Of a DNA stretch of 64,000 bases, positions 38,737-49,277 are shown piece by piece (the stretch's first letter is position 1; the number at the start of each line of letters is the position of its first letter). Below the pieces are notes generated by a model. That model saw nothing but the letters and a program-made list of their open reading frames with translations, ran no database searches and was not told the origin of the DNA. The translations under genes and the position numbers were made by a program. Origin of the DNA: Escallonia rubra (taxonomy: Eukaryota; Streptophyta; Magnoliopsida; Escalloniales; Escalloniaceae); assembly GCA_033065855.1 (NCBI GenBank), contig JAVXUO010002020.1, positions 55,927 through 119,926 of the forward strand, written 5' to 3'.

Positions 38737-41700
38737 TTAGCTGTGCATTATCCACACGCCGCCTATTAAGATGCCGCGTATATGTGCAATCTTATTCCAC
38801 TCTGGCCCACTTCCCTTGGCACATCGTGCTTCCAGCAAGGGGCAACCAGATATCCACAGATCTTCTAATTTGCTAAGGCGCTGCATCGCTTCCACAGAGG
38901 GCATCTTCGTCAGTTTGATACACCTGTAAATATGCAGCTCCCGAAGAGATGAGAGATTGCCTAGCCACTCCGGGAGCGCCTCCAAGCCATCAAAGTGCAA
39001 TAAATACAGTTCCTTCAAGGCATAGAGTTGCTCAAGTTGGACGGGCAGAGACTTGAGCATAGGCCACCCGCACAGCTCTAAAAACTCCAGGGACGAGACA
39101 CAAGCGCCACTGGAAGAGGAAGAGTAAGGCCAGGGAAAATAATTAAGCTCCTCTGAGAAGCCACCTATTGTCAACCATCTAAGACTGGTTAGGCATCTCA
39201 AATCCATAGTCGATACCAAAGCAGGGCACTGCGTTATGCACAATGTCCGGAGAGATGTGCGATCTTGCAGTCCACTAGGTAAAGAAGTTAAGATTTTACA
39301 TCTTTCAATTGCCAGATTCTTGAGAGATTTGAGACCGTGTACGTCTGGGAACGCCTTGAGCTTAGGGCAGTCAGTTACAGTCAATTCTTCAAGAGATGAA
39401 AGTGTTTGTAGTCCTTCCGGCAACCAACTTATCTCCTTAAAATCTCCAATTCGTAGTGTCCGAAGAGACTTGAGAAGGAGCGTATCTGGAAAGACACTTA
39501 ACTCTTGGATGCCTTCTATCCTTAAGCTTTCAAGGGAAACTAGGGATTCCAACCCTTTTGGTAAACATGTCAGCTTTCTACACTCCTCCAGGCTAAAGTC
39601 TTTAAGAGAAGTGAGTCCGCCTAGTTCATCTGGAAGGGATGTTAAATCACCGCATCTCGCTAATTCAAGGCTCTCAAGCGCCACAAGTTTCTGTATAGGC
39701 AAGTACGAAAAGTTAGGACAGTTCCAGATCTGCAAGTTCTTTAGTGATATATTCCTTCCCAGCAACTCTTCCATTAATAACTGAAGATCTGAACCTTCGA
39801 GACATTCCATAACCAGAGAGGTGAGAGTGGTCAGTTTGCTGCTCATCTTTTGCAGCATTGCAGGATTAGTGATTTTGCTAAGTCTTAGGTCTTTAACGGC
39901 TGGGAAATGACTTGGAACCATTGACAACTTGGGAATCCTTTTAAGCTCCAACTTCTCGAGGCAAGGAAACACCTTCACAGACGGAGAGGGAGGCACAGCT
40001 TCGAGCCATTCCTCTAGGCCACACAGGTTTAATAGACTCAATTTTCTCAATGCCGGAAACATTGCACCTCCAGCACTAACACCACTACCACTACCGGTTG
40101 CAACTTCAGCATTAGGACCATAAAATTCAGCACCAATACGTTTGAGATTGTACAATCCTTCTATTTCAATAATCTTGAGACAAGTAAGGTGCCCAAGTGT
40201 TGGGATCTGCTCAGAACTTCTGCAGTACTTAAGCTTGATATCAACCAAGTTCTGAAGCACTACTGATGATTGACTCGGCATCATCATCCACGATGAAAAG
40301 TTTCTCCCTCTGAAGTTTTGAACTCTCAACCTTTTCAGATTTGAGTGAGGAGTGAGACCTTCTAACACATGCTCATGTGTGTTCTTTTCTTCTGGGACAA
40401 TCTCGTTTCTGTTCTCCTCTTCTCCGCCACTCCAGTGAAATTGCAAAGCATTGATGTGTGACTTCTTCAATATATTTGCTTTTTTGGCTTCTTCCGTGGT
40501 TCTCACCTCCTCAAGCCCAAAAATCTTCAATTCACCTTTGAGGTCGTTCATGCCTCCTAGATCCTCGATTTGGCATCCCTTGTCTCGACTCACAACAAAA
40601 AAGGGTAAAGTCTGAAGACAAGTCATTTGCCCTATCCCATCAATCGTACAGTCTCTGACCTTTGCTCCATACTCAAAAATAAAATGTCGCAAGTTGATCA
40701 AGTTCCCAAACTTTTCAGGGACTCGTGTCAGATACTTCACTCTCAAGGTTTGCAAATTGTAGAGCTTATTAATGGAAACTGGCAGTGTCTTGACATTGGT
40801 CTCTGAGATGTCGAGATATCTCAAGTGTTTCAGCTTCCCTATTGAGTTTGGTAACTCTTCCATAGCGTGGTTAGTCAGAACAAGAGCACGCAGGCGTGTG
40901 AAGTTTGCTAACATGTTGTTTGGGAGATTGCAATGTAAAAATAGTGTTTGGACTCTTGGAAAACTTGCCTTTGAACTTGCTGGTGTATTTCCTTCTCCAA
41001 GATCCAATGATAAATGTACAGCCTCAGAATCCTCATACACCTTGTGGACCTCCAATGTTGCGCAATAACCCTTGGATGTATGTGTTGCAAGATCATGCAC
41101 GAGGTCGTGCATCTTGCAACTTTTAATGCTGTCAAACTCATCCTTCTTTATATCTTGCAGGAATGAATTCCACAGTAAAGTGTCAAAATAACTGCTTCCG
41201 ACATCCTCCATCGTCGAATTGCTTCTTTCAGAAGGATGAAGCAATCCTATGGCCATCCAAAGATGTATTAAGTTATCCTTGTTAATTTCAGAATCTTTTG
41301 GTAGAATAGAACAGTATGCAAAACATTGTTTCAAGGATGACGATGGCAAATGGTCATAACTTAACTTCAAGATGCGCAGGATGACTCCTGTTACATCCTC
41401 CGGTCACTCCCCCAAGTGACGATCTTGAACCGACAGCCACTCATGTCTGGACTTCTTAGAGTGCATCAAACCTCCTACGACCTTGATCGCCAGTGGTACG
41501 CCCCTACACTTTTTCACAATCTCTCTGCCAATGTCTACCAAATCACTAGTCTCAACTGCTCCACCTTTTGCAAATGCTTTTTGCTTGAACATTATCCAAC
41601 TATCATCATCTGACAAATGTCTTAATTGATAAGTAAGAGATGTCATAGTTGATGCAACTACACTACTGCGAGTGGTTACCAGAACTTTGCTCTCACCAGA

Positions 41701-42609
41701 TCCACCTATTTCGAGCAGAGCATCTCTCAATGACTCCCATTTCTCAGGAATCTCATTCCACACGTCGTCCAATACAACCAAATATTTTTTTTCCTTCAGA
41801 TGTTTCCGAAGTTCTTTCAGGATTCCTCCCATGTTTGACAACTGAGGGTTAGTTTGTGTGAGAGATTGCACCATCTCATTCAAAATTCGCTTGTCCTCAA
41901 AATCATCGGATACAGAAACCCATATAAATTCATCGAAATGCCTAAATACCTTGTCATTTTTGCAGATCAGCTTAGCAAGGGTCGTCTTGCCTTGGCCGGG
42001 CATTCCAACTATAGAGATGACTGGTAAACCGTTTTCATTGTTTGGCATAAGCAGCATGTCTGCTACCATAGACACGTCAGCTTCCCTTCCGACAATCTTC
42101 TCTGAATCACCTATCCCCGGGTGAGTTACCGGGACTTGTTGATGTCCAGTACCCGCAGAGCTATTTATCAGGTCCACGGGCTTAAGTCCAATCTCATTTG
42201 CTTCTTTGTAAATATCATCCAGTGACAAGTTGATCGCCTTAATTTTGTGAGCCATCTTGAGACGAAATAAAAGTGGGTTTTTTGAAGGAGAAAACAAATC
42301 GCGTACCTTGTACTTGATTTGATCTCTTACGGCCACCTGCCGTCTCAGAAGTTCGTACGAAAACTCGTCCAAGACAGTGTCAGCATCGTATGCCACAGCG
42401 TTGAGACTTTTCAGCCATGTTTCCACTGAGCTCAGCGTCAACTGCTTGCTCTCGGCGTCAGAAAGCAAGTCTTGAATCATCTTCAGCCTTTTAGCTAGCC
42501 TTTTGAGCTCCCCCTTGAATCCCCAAGCAAGACTTGCCTCATTAGCTACAAGTGAAAGCACCTTGCTCAGGATCCCTCTTGCAGCGTCAATGAGGAGAGC
42601 TTCAGCCAT
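38737..42609 (-). pseudogene. CC-NB-ARC-LRR resistance gene (copy B), one premature stop
   Basis: A single exon of 1290 codons from ATG 42609. Residues 1-110 form the Rx-type coiled coil. NB-ARC follows: P-loop GMPGQGKTT near 202-210, WVSVSDDF (RNBS-A), kinase-2 KKYLVVLDDVW near 274-284, LVTTRS (RNBS-B), CRGVPLAIK (GLPL) near 368-376, [11 protein letters not shown] (RNBS-D) and MHD near 500 in [11 protein letters not shown]. Some 20 or more LRRs fill 540-1270. The only break I see is TGA at 41404-41406 (codon 402), where copy A has TTA; no frameshift follows. The predicted product would be a 401-residue CC-NBS fragment, unless this allele is a sequencing error or the stop is read through. Family role: intracellular immune receptor of the RGA-like CNL class. 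Confidence 0.92.
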
Positions 42610-42763
42610 TATGCAACCCTTTCTCCAACTGCCAAGCCTAGATTAGATGAAGGAATGGCCACCCAAATTGACAACTTTCTGCTCTTGTTGTCAGAGGGCA
42701 ATGTGAAAGTGTGAACAAAAAGACTTCAAGGTTTTATAATAATCTACCTAATTAATGGTAGTA

Positions 42764-43609
42764 TAATATGTTGGGAATTTTCCAATAATTGACTCCTACG
42801 TTATTAAACTTTGTACTACAAGGAATAGTTTGCAAAAAGAATCAATCAAATTGATTAATTGGTTTGAGAGATATTAACTCTTAAACATTAGCATTTAATA
42901 AGGTTGAAAAGAGTCATGATGTGGATTCCCACATAGCTTGAAAAATGAAAATGTTAAGGGTATTTAAATAGCCATGTGACATACCATATTGTTCTAGAAA
43001 CACATGGTATGCATGGCCATGCACTCACACATGTGCGGTACGCACACACGGCGGCGGTGGCGGCGTAAAGGCGCTATTGGTGCACGTGCGCATTGTCGCT
43101 AGGAGCCCTCGCCCTGAGCCCAGCCTTAACTTTTTGTGACAAATTCAGCCCGTGTGCTGCAGTTTGAATTGAAACAGTATGGGGGAAATTAAACAGATTT
43201 CTGATCTGTTTAAATTTGAAATGGCAACTGCTTATAGTGCCTTGTAGTTCAAATGTTGCACCTCTTCACTGTGTCTACAGATTGTGACTATTATGTGACA
43301 TCTGCAGAGTCATTTAACTGCCACAACTGTTTGCACATGTTCAAGGCACATTTTGGTGTCTATAAATAGGGCTGATGGTCAGATTATTTTTTACTTCAAA
43401 TTTCTCTCTTGCTCTCTCTCTCTCAAATTTCTGTCTGTTGATTGCAATCTGCTGTGATCAACAGAGTTTTGCCTGTTTTATCTTGGGAGGCAGATTTGCT
43501 GCTACTCTAAGGGAGCAAATATTGTCTTAAGGAAATAGTACAACGCATTCGACTCAGGCATTTTCAGTCCAGTTTTCTCCATACTACCTTATATTTTTCC
43601 AACATAATA
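42764..43609. mobile_element. Solo LTR of a Copia-type retrotransposon, 836 bp
   Basis: The LTR at 42769-43604 begins TGTTGGGAATTTTCC, ends TTTTTCCAACA, and is flanked by the perfect 5-bp duplication TAATA (42764-42768, 43605-43609). It has a TATA box (TATAAATAG, 43361) followed by ATGGTCAGATT, the same promoter layout as the LTR at 62175, so the two families are related. It interrupts the region upstream of NLR copy B that is continuous in copy A. Confidence 0.92.
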
Positions 43610-44263
43610 CTCCATGAAGAAAGGCAAACCTGCGTGAAGCTTGCCATTTTTTTATGATGAGACGACCCACAACGGGACGAAAAGTGTCATTGACGGGAGC
43701 TTACTGCCTAATAGTCACACAAACCATAGCCGCCACCCCCTTGAGGGGGGTTTCTCTCTCCTTGTATGTAAAATATTATTAATACTTAAAACAAATGTTG
43801 TAAGTGTACAATACTCACCTATATGTACTATTGAATAAGAGTTTAATCACAATCTACAAAGTAAATATAAAGTAAGTAGGTATAATAATTTTGTAACCTT
43901 ACGCAATTGCATCCCCGTCTATCATAATCCACATGCATTATCATATAATGGCCGGTTTAACCTCAGATATTTTTAAGCACTACAACTTTTTTATCGTAAG
44001 ATGTACGTGTATTTCGAAATTAATTACCTTAGAAAATCTTCAAAAACACATCAAAATGGATGGTGAAAAAAGCGCCAAACATGACCTAAGAGGAAAATAA
44101 TTAAAACACAGATATTGCCACTATAACATTACATTATCTCTGTTTAGGGTAAATTCTACATTAAAAAATGTTGGGTATTTAAAAAAAAAAAAAGTAAAAC
44201 AACTCCGCGTGCTTCCATTTATGATCCAAGGTCTATTTTTATGGCACGCATTTTAATAGCTTA
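43610..44263. other. Spacer upstream of NLR copy B
   Basis: No gene seen. 43675-43770 is shared with 8665-8880 of unit A, and 43860-44130 resembles 15950-16230. Confidence 0.4.
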
Positions 44264-45280
44264 CTAGTTTTGATCTTGTGTGTTGCACACGAGGGAGTTA
44301 TATGACAACCATCATAATGTACGTTAAGTTGAGTCATACTAGATCAAAAAACCATAAACTAATAGCATAAGATAAAGTTTACCTCTGCAGAATTTGTATT
44401 GTTAAAATGTTTATATATGTGTTGCTAGTGCATGAAAATATATGTTCCTTGATAAGAATTTTAATTGAAATAGCAATTAATGATGGTAATTACGGTCACT
44501 GCCTCCAAAGCTTATAGCAATAAAACCAGAAAGAATAGCCATATTAAAGAAAGAGAAAAATAGCATATTAATTCTATGACGTTCGGAGCACAGGGCAGAT
44601 GCTAGACATTTACGGGGACATGAAGAACTTACGTGGACATGAAGAACAAACATCGAGAACCAATTAGCAAGAGTAGCGATAAATGTAAGATAATGGACAA
44701 AATTCAAACTTCTAAACAGAAAAGTGATAGATCTAATAAAAATGGTTTGATATCTGGAAAAAAAAAAAAGCCAACATTTCTGGAAGACAAAATAAAGGAG
44801 ATTAAAAAGCTTCGCAAAAAATAAGGAAATATAATGGTGGTGTTGAATTTGATCTTGAAGTATTGCTAATTTAAATATAGGATGACTCAGACAATGATAA
44901 AGAAGACAAAATATGAAGGATACATCGATAAGTTATTACATTTTATTTAAGAACTTGATTTTGTGCAAATAATTTGGGAATAGTTGTGGAATCTTATATT
45001 AATTAGATTAATGAGGAAACAATAATTATTTATAGAAACTTGATTAAGATGCTATAATCACAAATTAATTTTTAAATTCAATTTTAATTTGGTAAGAAAA
45101 ATTCTAACTGATTGGTGAGAGAGAACATAATTCAAAAACAGAAAGTGATAGTTATAAATAATTAAAATTAGTTGTATCTAACAATGAATTATATCCACGT
45201 GGCAAAATAAGAGAACGTCCACGTAGGCGGTGATGTGACAAATTTCTCTCAGTTTCAGTTTTCATACTTATATAATTAGA
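44264..45280 (-). mobile_element. Non-autonomous Helitron, about 1.0 kb
   Basis: On the minus strand it starts TCTAATTATATAAGTATG after an A (45280) and ends with the stem-loop TCGTGTGCAACACACAAGA followed by CTAG and T (44264). The 5' region carries CACGTGG/GACG-type motifs common in plant Helitrons. No helicase gene is present. A short Lys-rich frame at 44633-44824 on the plus strand is not recognisable. Confidence 0.65.
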
Positions 45281-45569
45281 TTTAAGGTTAGACAACAATT
45301 TACTAAATAGAAAGTTTTAGACTTTTTGTTAACCTTCCTTTATGACTTTTAATTTTCAACGCAGAGGATTGTGATTGATTTAAAATTTTATTTATTTTAT
45401 CATGGATATTTGTAAATTGAGAATATTATTGATCAATGACGTGCATCATAATGTAAAAACAAGAAAAATGTCTTATACTTATATGGATAGATGATTGATA
45501 AAAAAATTTATGCAACTGTTAGTAAGTAAATGAATTATAAAAAATTAGTTTTATTTATGGTTTCATGAG

Positions 45570-45908
45570 TATTTTAATTTTTAAGCTATCATAAACGAAC
45601 CGTTGTCTTCGAAAGTTCTATAAACTACTTCGAATTCAATCAAGTTTACCTAGCAATTGTGCATTTATGTTCCGACTGTTGCTTGTTGATTGTTTCATTA
45701 GGTTGTCATTTCAATTCTAAATACAATTATACATTTTATGTTGTCTATTTTTGCAGAAGTACAAAAAGAAAAACATGTTTCGCAGAGATATGATAAAAGT
45801 ATACTTCTCTTTAGTATCTTAGTTCATTGAATTTTATAAATTTCAATGGTAAGTCAATTAAAAAGGAAAAAAAAAATGACTGGGGCATTGCTCGGGTTCG
45901 TTGGCTAG
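45570..45908 (+). mobile_element. Helitron 3' end, B-unit copy
   Basis: Matches 862-1174 and the end of 9209-10349. It finishes with GGGCATTGCTCGGG, then CTAG at 45905-45908 and T. Its position in the B unit corresponds to that of the Helitron in unit A. Confidence 0.5.
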
Positions 45909-47141
45909 TATATACAGCTAGTGAAGTGATTTAAATGCAATAGAATTTAACGATAGCTTCTTTAGGCAACACTTAATAGCATCGCGTTTCAATGTGAAAT
46001 AGAAATTATAAACGCCGTGTACAGTAAACATATGATTTGAAAATTAATTTTAGACATTTTGAAACTCAACATACTAAAATTGTAAGACTTAACTTTGTTT
46101 ATTGTATTCTTAAAGTCACTATCTGATATGAGTATAAAACTTCATATATCTAACAATCGAGAATAACATATTAGATTTAGAAGGAAAAGAACGATGTTGC
46201 AATTGAAATAAAAGTATCTTTCAAAATTTAGAATAAAAAAGTGATCTACCAATTGATTTAAATTTGGATAGGTTCCTTGTTTCCAAATTTAATTAATTTT
46301 TGCAGTAATAATAAGGGTTATATTAATAAGTCGTTTATAATTTAAAAACTATTTCCAATTATTCTAAAAGTCAACTTCGTCAATGTACTAACTTATTTTG
46401 ACATAATTTTGACTATTGTATTCGTAAAACTCCTCTCTATGACTATAAGATGTGATATATCTAGAAAACGAAAAAAAAAACATATTAAATTTAAAAGGAA
46501 AAAATGATGTTACAGTTGAGAAATATATTAGGCACCAAGAATTTCTACAAATAGCTGCAAAGTTATACTTTGGCCTTTCCAATCTACACTCCCTGCTACT
46601 TACACAGTTCAATTTGGATCCCTTGGAGAGAAAATCATACCACTGAGAGAAACAAGGGCATGCATATAACTAGTTTAGATGGATAGTTTCTTCTGGTATA
46701 GCTCTTGGATTTTAAATCACAGTTCACGTATATAGAGACACTGATTTGAGTAAATAACAAAAAGCTAGAGAGACCAACTGATAAAGGGGAAATAAATACT
46801 CAATTGTGTTTTTGATATGGAGGGAAGAGAGAAACCTTGAGTTTTTACTGGGATGGAAATATGAAATTGAATAAGAAAAAGGTCAGGGCTCCGTAGTTTG
46901 GTAGAAAACGCCAAGTGAGAGAAAAAGAAATTAAAATAATGAGGCAGGCAACAATCATATTCTCGGCAGAGCCAAGGTGGACAACTAAGGCTACAATCAT
47001 AATTCCTCTATATTTCCTTTAACTTTGGAATAAATTTTGGCTAATACCGAAGTAGGAGGAAAATTCTTTCATACTAAGCAGCAACCAAATTATTTTCCAA
47101 GAAATAAGTCCCTGCTTTGGCACGAACAAACTTTGACTGCT
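45909..47141. repeat. Duplicated NLR-upstream block, copy B, and next unit start
   Basis: 45909-46870 matches the 10350-12370 block in many stretches but lacks the MITE at 11086. From about 46975 (CAAGGTGGACAACTAAGG) it matches 1328-1450, the beginning of a cluster unit, so another truncated unit appears to start here. No gene seen. Confidence 0.55.
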
Positions 47142-47281
47142 ACTATAGCGACAATTAATAGTCGCTAAATATTTCTATCAACTTTTCAGCTAACACTTTA
47201 ACGGCATTCTTAGCAGTATTTTTTTCAACGTCACTAAATAAAAGTCACTAAAAATATATAGCGACCATAATTGTCGCTACA
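47142..47281. repeat. Small inverted repeat with GCGAC motifs
   Basis: TAGCGACAATTAATAGTCGCTA on the left and TAGCGACCATAATTGTCGCTA on the right are each near-palindromic and inverted to each other over about 140 bp. A related TCACTAAATAAAAGTCACTA lies between. Possibly a MITE. Sequences outside (GGAAAATTCTTTCAT at 47060; GGAAGATTTCTTCAT at 47293) are also repeated. Confidence 0.6.
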
Positions 47282-48396
47282 TGAGGGGTACGAGGAAGAT
47301 TTCTTCATCCTGAGTAGCAACTAAATTTTTTCCCTTTGGCACTACTAAACAAACATGCTTCCCAGACTATAACTAAAAGGTTAGTAGAACGGATAGAACA
47401 CAAAAATTTTACACTATAAAAATTGTTGAATTCATGCTTTAACTATATATATATATACACTTTTGTTTGTCTTATCTACGTCAGCGCCTATACTTACACC
47501 TCACATGCTTGTTCACAACTTGTTTTGTGCCTAAAAGTTAACGTGACAAAGTTATGGTGTAAAATAAAGTCTCTCTACATTTTATTTTAAATAGCATAAG
47601 GTTTTAATTCTACTTTAGCTTTTAAAAATATTTTACATCAAATTTGCATACTGCGGTAAAAAGAAATTTTTCTTATAGCAATTTGTTTTGAGAAATAAAG
47701 AATGAGGTGAGTGTTAGATGTTATCATGACTGACATAAATAATATATCAAAATTTGGTTATGATAGGTCCTTTGTAACAACTTCGAGTAACCTATCACAG
47801 ATATACTATTAGATTCCTTTAGTTGTCCCAATGTAGCCTTTTAAAATTCAGTCTCTTAGTTTGAAAAGTTAAGTTAATAGTTCTTTACATTTGGAACTAC
47901 AAATACTGTAGTCCCTTATTATTTTTGTCGCAAATCACTCTTTCAAAGAATCACTAATTTATCTAGATACAATCATAATGTACAACAAAAACATCTTAAT
48001 GTCTCATACACTATTAGATTGAAGGCTTGATTCACATTGTCATGCAATTGTTATCTAATATTTGCATGCGTATGTTTGTTATAATTCCTTTGAAACTGTA
48101 AGTTGAAAAAATAATGAATAGATTATGTTACAGTGTCATCCATGTATATTCACCTTTTCTTTTACATATTCAAGTAGCATTTCATAGGATTTGTCGCTTG
48201 GCATTTAGAATAATTGAATAATCATGCTGTTAATATGTAACTCAAATTAATAGGTACAATTGTATTTGTGATTATAAATGGGTGACTATAAAAGGGTGAT
48301 GCTGTTCATATATTCTTTTTATATTATAATTGCTTGTATCTGATATTTAGCAAGTACAATTATTTTGATTTAAAAAGCATCTTCAAAAATAAATAA

Positions 48397-48398
<2 letters not shown>
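47282..48398. other. Gene-free AT-rich stretch
   Basis: Nothing recognisable. It leads into the (TA)n tract that received the MULE. Confidence 0.4.

Positions 48399-48444
<46 letters not shown>
48399..48444. repeat. (TA)n microsatellite, insertion site of the MULE
   Basis: An alternating AT tract abuts the left end of the MULE. It continues at 56561-56581 on the right side and again at 56806-56831 after the small element at 56582. A MULE-sized target duplication cannot be distinguished inside such a tract. Confidence 0.85.
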
Positions 48445-48446
<2 letters not shown>

Positions 48447-48695
48447 GAGCTGATCCCTTGACAGCGCTGGCAAAATAGGACATTTTGCCAGCGCGATCTG
48501 GCCGTCCATCCCTTCGGGATGGACGGCCCAGATCACTTTTTTTTGCGGCGCTGTCAGTCGTCCGCTACATAGTCTAGCGGACGGCCCTTTTTACCATCTT
48601 GCCCTCGCTCACCCGTCCGCTAGACTGTGTAGCGGACGACATTCTTGGGCCCACATCGTCCGCCAAAAAGTAGTCCGCTACACTGTCTAGCGGAC
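48445..48695 (+). repeat. MULE left terminal inverted repeat
   Basis: Pairs with 56330-56560 in inverted orientation with few differences apart from the extra hairpin CCATCCCTTCGGGATGG. The part at 48600-48695 is repeated directly at 48777-48871, extending the terminal structure inwards. Confidence 0.88.
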
Positions 48696-48904
48696 AAATG
48701 TTTCCGTCAAATCGGCCACTTCCCCCTGACAGTCCGCACATCAGTCGATGCACGACTGTTACTTTGTCGTTATCTTGCCCTCGATCACCCGTCCGCTAGA
48801 CTGTGTAGCGGACGACATTCTTGGGCCCACATCGTGCGCCAAAAAGTAGTTCGCTACACTGTCTAGCGGACGACTGTTGTCGTCCGCAACACAGTGTAGC
48901 GGAC
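48560..48904. repeat. Left cluster of six 23-bp palindromes
   Basis: Units of the form GTCCGCTANAnnGTnTAGCGGAC start at 48560, 48615, 48673, 48791, 48849 and 48882. Each is an 8-9-bp inverted repeat around a short centre. Repeated palindromes in the ends of a MULE are candidates for transposase-binding sites; no binding data exist here. Confidence 0.85.
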
Positions 48905-49277
48905 TACTTCGAAACCCTTCTAAACTTCTATTCATTCCTTCTTCTCACAATCAAACTATTCCTTCTTCTCACAATCAAACCAGCGGCGTTGGCAAGTAGA
49001 TCGGCGCAATTTCTTTGCAACAAAATCCTTTAATCGTCTCATCAATCACGTAAGTTCACAAAGCAATCCTTTCTTTGTTCATAATCTAGAGTTCATCTTG
49101 CGGCGTTGGCAAGTAGATCGGAACTATGCTAGCGTTTGTCAATGTATATACATATATATTATATATGTGTATTGCGATTATCTGATCACATGCTAGCGCT
49201 GAATATGCTAGCGTTGTATGTTTGGGAATGTTTACGCTTCCAACCTTGCCCTATTTCCATTATTTCAGTTGCAAAAA

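Noticed and set aside
44633..44824. Lys-rich 63-residue frame inside a Helitron
   Set aside because: It is short, compositionally biased and matches no family I know; lysine codons are expected in A-rich DNA.
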